Part shown: piece by piece, positions 58,652-64,000 of the stretch | How the letters are laid out: each line of letters opens with the position of its first letter | Position numbering within the stretch: the stretch's first letter is position 1 | Assembly: GCA_037447655.1 (NCBI GenBank) | Contig: JBBHKE010000856.1 | Coordinates: 74,813-138,812, forward strand | Length of the DNA stretch: 64,000 nucleotides | Direction of reading: 5' to 3' | Source of the DNA: Zygnema cylindricum | Taxonomy: Eukaryota; Streptophyta; Zygnematophyceae; Zygnematales; Zygnemataceae | The notes under the pieces: generated by a model | Seen by the model: only the letters and a program-made list of their open reading frames with translations | Database searches by the model: none | What the model was told of the DNA's origin: nothing | Program-made: the position numbers and the translations under genes

Positions 58652-59551
58652 CATGGCCACCTATACTATCTTGACGGGGACAAAATATTAGATTTGTAGA
58701 TTTTTTCCAAAATAGTAATTGACGGACCCGGGATTTGATCCAGGTACCTACCGTCTGTGAGAGCCGCAGCTAGCCGGTAGCCTTAGCCAATTAGTCTAAT
58801 ATCAAAGCTATACGATATAGGGTTTGATAATTAAATAAATATTGACACGTAGGCGATTACATTAAACATGATATTTGGACAGAGATACATTTTTTGTTGT
58901 ACGGCCCACGGAACATCAAAAAGCAAATACCACGCACTTTGTTTCGAAGGCGAAACAAATATAGCGTATGTACTTATAACGGCTACCATTTAAATTCGGT
59001 TTAATCGGAGGGCCGCGAAGCATGCCGAGATCGCGAAATTGTTTTTCGGCGGATTGCGATCAACCTCACATTGATTGACATATGGCACAGCCATGTTGGA
59101 TTACCGCATCTCCGCGGATTACAAGAACGAATCCAAAAAACACATGTGTCGACTTGTTGGCCATGTCGTACAGTGGCCTTATATAAAGTACACTGGCACC
59201 TATACCTTTCTATATGACACAATATTATGATTGGTGCTGTACTTCAATAGATAAAGTTTTAGATAGAGATAGGATTTAGAAAAATTTGATAGATTGGACC
59301 CTCTCTCCCAGAGAGCTTCTGTACAAAAGGCCATTTTTGACCCTCCATAACTTACTGCTCAAGGAAGCAAATTCGGAGATTCTTTTTGATATCGACTCAT
59401 GGGAGTCTTGCTTTTACAAAAGGGAATGTGGTGAGAGTTTTTGTCTGCCAGGTGGCAATTATTCTTGCTGAAACACAAAGGGGTCAGGGTTATCGTGGAG
59501 GCTTCGTGTGAGCTGCCTACTTTGAGGATCTATGGAGGTCTCAGAGTTGTA
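58652..59551 (+). repeat. LTR'' of element D, right part
   Basis: Continues from 52169: CATGGCCACCTATACTATC to CAGAGTTGTA. Module at 58708-58799, GGATTTAG (variant of GGACTTAG) near 59273, H1 GGCCATTTTTGACC with one mismatch, H3 GACTC-ATGG-GAGTC. Followed by target-site duplication GGATT. Confidence 0.85.
58708..58799 (-). other. Antisense tRNA-like module in F2 LTR (element D LTR'')
   Basis: Minus strand: TTAGACTAATTGGCTAAGG, then GGATCAAATCC (B-box with one change), then ACTATTTTGG. The three module copies within element D differ by point changes, so they have aged independently. Confidence 0.55.
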
Positions 59552-59556
59552 GGATT

Positions 59557-60219
59557 GAGTTGTAACCTTTTGTAATTTGCTACTCTAGCTGCAAGTTCCA
59601 TCTCCAATCTTTAGAACAAAGCCGGTTGTAGATTTTTGGCCTGGTATGTCTCCATAGCTAGCATCGCTCCACGTCTGTATTTTCACCTCCCCTCCTCGGA
59701 GAACAAGCTTAAGATTTTGAGAACTTGCAAGATATCTCAACATCCTTTTTGTTGTACCGAGTCTTCCATTTTAGGATTCTGCAGACTTGTGCTCAAGACT
59801 CATGCAGCTGTTGCAATATTGTTACCGCAGTTTATAAATCATATAAGCCTTCCAACTACCTGTCTATATGGCTTTGAAGCTATAAACTCTTCCTCCCCTA
59901 TCTCTTAACTCCTCAAAAACCATTACGTCAGGTTTGTGCATCCATAATAGACTTCGTTTCATCGTTTGCCGCCTCGATCCACTGATTTCTCTTTGGTGAT
60001 GAAAATGCCTCCTTAATTGTTAGAGGCTCCTCTATAGCTGCAGAAAAAACGAAGTGAAAGCCAGCTTGCATACGACTACTAGATCTCTTTCCCCTTGGAA
60101 ATTCTATGGCTGAAATCATCGGCATTCTTAGATTGGACTACCTTGGCTGATCCACAACTTTTGCTGGTTGTGACGGTGTAACAGTTCGTTTCGCCTGAGT
60201 TGGAACTTGGGGTGAAACA
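59557..60219 (-). pseudogene. Old minus-strand copia (F5) remnant, right part
   Basis: Continuation of 44988-45705 after removing element D: RNase H sequence (59557-59910) joins directly to an integrase/RT-N-terminal piece on the minus strand (EEPLTIKEAFSSPKRNQW, 59928-60125), so most of RT is deleted. Cut at 60219 by the F1 element that starts TGTTGAAACC. Confidence 0.75.
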
Positions 60220-61211
60220 TGTTGAAACCACTAGATTTCGAAGAGGTAGTTTCTAGGTCTTAATTAAAAGAAAAAAGGAAAAGAATAGCAGAGGAAGCCT
60301 TCCTCCACCTTCTCTCTTTAGCCCCCATACTTGTTGTAGTCACTGATGGAGAGAGAGGGCGGTGGAGCCATGGCTGCCTCAGCTCCATATGCAAGGCTCA
60401 AGAGTGACCCAAGTCACTCTCAACCAAAAAGGTTGAGTTTGACAGGACTCGAACCTCCGACCAGTAAGGCAAGGCATAGCCGTATAACCTTACCAGTCTG
60501 TCGTAGAAGTCCGTTAGGATACATGTGGTTTGCCAGCTATTTAAAACATTAGATAGACCACTAATCCGATTAACGGAATTACAAATAGGACACATAGAAA
60601 CTAGTTCAGGAAATTAAGTACACACGAAACAAATGTACCAGACATTTGTTTTTGAACGGCTGGGAATTAAAGTCGGTTTGGATCCGACGGCTCACATCAT
60701 CGATGAGATCCCGTAATAGCCGCTTTGGCAATTTTCGGATGCAACATGACCTGACGACACGTGGCAAAATGTCATTGGAAAGCGGGAATCCTGAAAGCAT
60801 GAGGACAAGTTCGAAGAAGAGAGGCGTCCACTTCATGGCCTTGTCGTACACAGGCCGTACAAAAAGTACATCGGCCATAGTGCCTTTCTGTACTATACAG
60901 TCTTCTGATTGGTTCCGTACATCAAAAGATACGAGTTTTGAGAGGGTTTAGGACTTAGTGGATTGAAGAGGTAGCCGCCTCTCTCCCAACAAGCTTGTAT
61001 AAAAATTAATATATTTGCCACTCAATAATTAATCGCCTGGTTGGGCGTTTTCATTGATTCTTTTACTCGAAGGAATCCACACTGCACAGGGGTGCAATCA
61101 CATTATCTATTTGTCTGCTTGGGTGGCAGTTGATCTAGTTGAAAGTGGGTTAGTTGAAAACTACCTAGAGGCTTCCTCAATTTTGGTCCAAATGGGGGAC
61201 ACAGAATTGCA
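60220..61211 (+). repeat. 5' LTR of copia element F (F1), 992 bp
   Basis: TGTTGAAACCAC to AGAATTGCA. tRNA-like module 60425-60518, GGACTTAG near 60951, TATAAAAA near 60998, H2-like CGCCT-GGTT-GGGCG near 61034-61047, upstream gag ATG at 61192. Confidence 0.92.
60425..60518 (-). other. Antisense tRNA-like module in F1 LTR (element F)
   Basis: Minus strand: ACGACAGACTGGTAAGG, 37 nt, GGTTCGAGTCC (perfect B-box), then CCTTTTTGG (T5). Same offset from the LTR start (205 bp) as in element B. Confidence 0.6.
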
Positions 61212-61226
61212 GGTTATGGGACCACC
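61212..61226 (+). promoter_or_regulatory. Half-tRNA primer-binding site, element F
   Basis: GGTTATGGGACCACC directly after the LTR: 14 of 15 bases match the complement of the initiator tRNA-Met anticodon arm. Contains gag ATG 61216-61218. Confidence 0.82.
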
Positions 61227-64000
61227 CTATAGGGTGCCCATATTTAATGGATCTGGGTTCATTTACTGGGAAGCTATGATGACAGGGGCATTGTGTGAGA
61301 AATGATACAAGGGTATTGTTAGTGGACAAGTGAAACTTCCGTCTCAAGGAACTCCACCTGGGTTTGGAGGAGTGAGGTTTTTTGCAGCAGGATCTATTCC
61401 AACGGAGAAGACAGATGGGGACAGCAGTGTGTCCCAAATGGGGAAAGGATAGGAGACACCTCTCACTCCTATTGCCACAGAACATGGAGCAGTGGCCGTG
61501 AAGACCGAGGAAAATGACATTCAGATGTGGGAGTACACCAACATGAATGCAAAGCACTTCATTTTTTTGGCACCTCACTCAAGCTTTGGCGACCTCTCAC
61601 CTTCACATCTTCAAGGCCGAGGAGTTATGGATGACCTTAGTGGAAATCTATAGAGCTGGCACCATTCCGGAGCTCCAGCTTGTTGAGCAAATGCTAACGA
61701 GTTACACTTTCAAAGGAGGAAAGATGTTGGACTATTGCAACGATCTCTCTTATCTGTACATGGAGATGGAAAGTGTTGGATGGATAGGCACTATGAAAAT
61801 GAAAGTTAACACTCTCATCATGAAGTTGCCGGAGGATTATGAAAATATAGTGTACCGAGTGCAAGAAATGGATGATAGTGCTTAGTAGTGGAACACCGTG
61901 GTCCGAATGATACTTGTGGAGAAGAAAACCATTGAGATCCAGAGAGAAAGAAAGAGCGTTCAAGCTCTAGCTGCCGGAACGGACCGGTAGAGGAAGGATC
62001 CAAAGAAGCCGTAAAACAACTTCAAAAGGGAAAAGAACCAATCTGGAGAACCGAGGATTCCAAAGGGCCTTTGCCATTTTTGCAAAAAACCGGGGCACTT
62101 CATAGCTGATTGCATCAAGCTATCGGAGCTGAGGCTTCAAGAAAATCGTAGAGGGGGTTCTTCCAGAGGGAAGAAGAAAGAACTTATGGTCACACGAGTG
62201 AAAGAAGAGACCGAGGAGGACAAGTCCTTCGAGGAGGAGGATGGGGAGCTTCTTCTTCACGAGAATCTAGAGGAGAAGGAGATCCCTTGAAAACAGAAGT
62301 GTGCCATTGGAGCAGTTCGGGAAGCTCCAGAGGAGGGATGGATCATTGACTCAGGTGCATCTATGCATATGTCTCGTGATAGGCACCTTTTCACTAAGCT
62401 AAGGAAGATCCCACTGTGGAAATAGAGTATGGGGAAGGGAGAGTAGTTACCACAAATCTAGTGGGCTCGGTAGATCTGAAAGTCTTAGTGGAGGGTAAGA
62501 CTTCTATTCTCACCTTCTCAGATGTGCTCTACATTCATCGGTTGAGTAAGAATATTATGTCTAATTCTGTATTAGATGACAAGGATTTTGATACCTTCAC
62601 TAGAAAGGGAGTCTTTACTGCAAAGTATGGAGATGAAGTCTACTTCACTGCAGATAAGGGTAGGCAAGGAATGCTTAGGCTTAACCTGAGTAATGAAAAG
62701 AAGAGTGCTTACTATGGTAGTGTCCCAAGCTTGATGATCTGGCATAAGCGTTTGGGACATGTGCATTTTGACAGGCTGAGGGAAATGAAGAAGCTGGGAG
62801 TAGTAGAAGGCATTCAGTTTGGGGATAATGAAATGATGGATGATTGTAGTGGCTGTGCCCAAGGTAAGGCTCACAGACTTCCCTTTCCCAAAATTGCCAC
62901 ATATAGAGGTGAGAAAGTACTAGATCTAGTCCACACAGATATTTGGGGACCTGCAAGACTGCCTTCGATTTGGGGAAAGAGTAATATGTTGACAATTATT
63001 GATGATTGGTCGAGATATTCCATAGTCTATTTCTTGAAAACAAAGTCTGAAACACCAAAATACTTTAAAAAATACAAATCTTTGAGTGAGAAGTTGTACG
63101 GAACCCCTATTAAGAGAATAAGAAGTGATAATAAGGGAGAGTACACCTCTAACCAGTTTGAGGATTATTTGAGAGATGAGGGAGTTAAGCATCAAAAAAT
63201 TGTACTGAATAATCCAGAACAGAATGGGGTAGCTGAGAGGTTAAACCAAACTTTAGGAGATAGTGTGTGCAGCATGCTGGCAGATAAGAAAATAGGAAGA
63301 AGATTTTGAGCAGAAGCCATGAATTGTGCTAACTACATTAAGAATAGGGTCCTCATTAAAGTTGTTAAAGGGATGACCCGTTATGAGAGATGGGTTGGAA
63401 GGAAACCGAATATTTTTCACTCGAAAGTGTTCGGTAGTGAAGTATATAGTCTTGACACAGATAAGAAAAACTAGAAACTAGATGCTAAAGGGAAACCGAG
63501 ATATTTTGTGGGATATGATGAGGATGTCAACAAATATAGAGTCTATGACTTAGATAAACAAGATATCATTCTAGTAAAGCATCTAGTTGTCATGGATGAA
63601 GGTATGTCCTTTAATCCTTTCAAATACACTAAGAAAATCAGAATCAGTTTTGAGTCCGAGAGTGAGGAGGACTTAGATCTTCCCAGAAGGGATACAAGTG
63701 AAAACATGATTGCAGATTCAAGGGAGATAAAAGATGGGGAGATATACTAGAATCCCCTCATACTCCTACAAACTTTGATGTGAGAGAGGAAGAGGAGTCA
63801 GATGGGATTTCCACGGAAATGCGAGCTGATGAGACAGTTTGGAGGAATCCGAGACTTCCCTCCATTCCAGCTTCAGACTTTGAGGGAGGACAGAGGAGCA
63901 GCAAAAGGCTTCAAGAAAAACAGGTTGTTCAAAAGGTAACAAAGCTTTCTCACCCAGATGAGCCTCAGTCATACTCGGAGGCAATAGACAGTCCAGAGAA
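61216..64000 (+). pseudogene. Copia gag-pol pseudogene, element F (partial)
   Basis: gag starts MGPPYRVPIFNG and meets a stop near 61304. A gag domain segment is at 61547-61885. Zinc knuckle CHFCKKPGHFIADC (about 62072-62115) is intact but in broken frame. Protease DSGASMHM is near 62348. Integrase is open over 62416-63309 with HHCC (HKRLGHV, CSGCA) and D,D,E present (HTDIWG, SDNKGEY, AERLNQTL). The stop after KKIGRRF (63309) interrupts it. Integrase C-terminus at 63508-63750. Best-preserved integrase of the plus-strand copies. Confidence 0.9.

Larger units (their letters stand above)
45706..59551 (+). mobile_element. Ty1/copia element D (F2) with tandem 3' LTRs and nested insertions
   Basis: Layout: LTR (45706-46738), internal region, LTR' (51055-52032), then a second near-complete LTR'' (52033-52169 continued at 58652-59551). 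LTR'' is split by an F3 solo LTR that is itself split by F4. The 5-bp duplication GGATT flanks the whole (45701-45705 and 59552-59556), so all of it descends from one insertion into the F5 element. Confidence 0.87.
60220..64000 (+). mobile_element. Ty1/copia element F (F1), cut by the window end
   Basis: 5' LTR, primer-binding site and about 2.8 kb of gag-pol. The 3' half and 3' LTR are outside the window, so completeness is unknown. Confidence 0.92.

Noticed and set aside
1-64000. CRISPR arrays, operons, Shine-Dalgarno sites
   Set aside because: Introns, LTR retrotransposons and nuclear tRNA features show a eukaryotic nuclear sequence; the tandem repeats present are microsatellites or the 401-bp array.

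Overview
This is a plant-lineage nuclear window: a streptophyte, either a green land plant or a charophyte alga. The evidence is a plastid-type shikimate kinase with an N-terminal extension resembling a transit peptide, a plant-type NIPP1-like FHA protein, GT-AG introns of about 100-1700 bp, a nuclear tRNA-Pro gene, and many Ty1/copia retrotransposons. Runs of simple repeats and a 10-N scaffold gap at 28707-28716 indicate a draft assembly. I cannot name the species.

The left 25 kb is the gene-bearing part. A nine-exon shikimate kinase gene (1066-4090, +) lies between two oppositely oriented copies of one hAT-like MITE. A 401-bp tandem array that carries tRNA-Pro 3' halves and ends in an intact tRNA-Pro(CGG) gene (8151-8222, -) follows. 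Next comes a head-to-head pair: a NIPP1-like FHA protein (9674-11622, -) and a MOV10/SDE3-type RNA helicase with about 18 exons (12105-24972, +). They share a 482-bp intergenic promoter region.

The right 36 kb is almost entirely copia retrotransposons, inserted one inside another. By LTR sequence I separate five families: F1 (elements 37755-44982 and 60220 to the window end), F2 (45706-59551 and a solo LTR at 43187-44232), F3 (28876-34262 and a solo LTR at 52170-58646), F4 (young, minus strand, 52981-58545) and F5 (old, minus-strand remnants on both sides of F2). Target-site duplications (TAAAG, GGATT, AGAGY, GGTGG, TAGCS) give the order of insertion: F5, then F2, then the F3 solo LTR, then F4.

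The most unusual material is in LTR families F1-F3. (1) Each LTR holds, on the antisense strand of U3, a tRNA-like module with A-box-like and B-box-like motifs, usually followed by T4-T5. (2) The transcribed leader just before the LTR end folds into a run of three or four short hairpins whose stems co-vary between families. (3) The LTR is followed with no spacer by a primer-binding site complementary to the anticodon arm of initiator tRNA-Met (a half-tRNA primer, as in Drosophila copia). That site contains an in-frame ATG for gag, and the gag frame also reads back into the LTR. All gag-pol copies are broken, including F4, whose LTRs differ at only about three positions.
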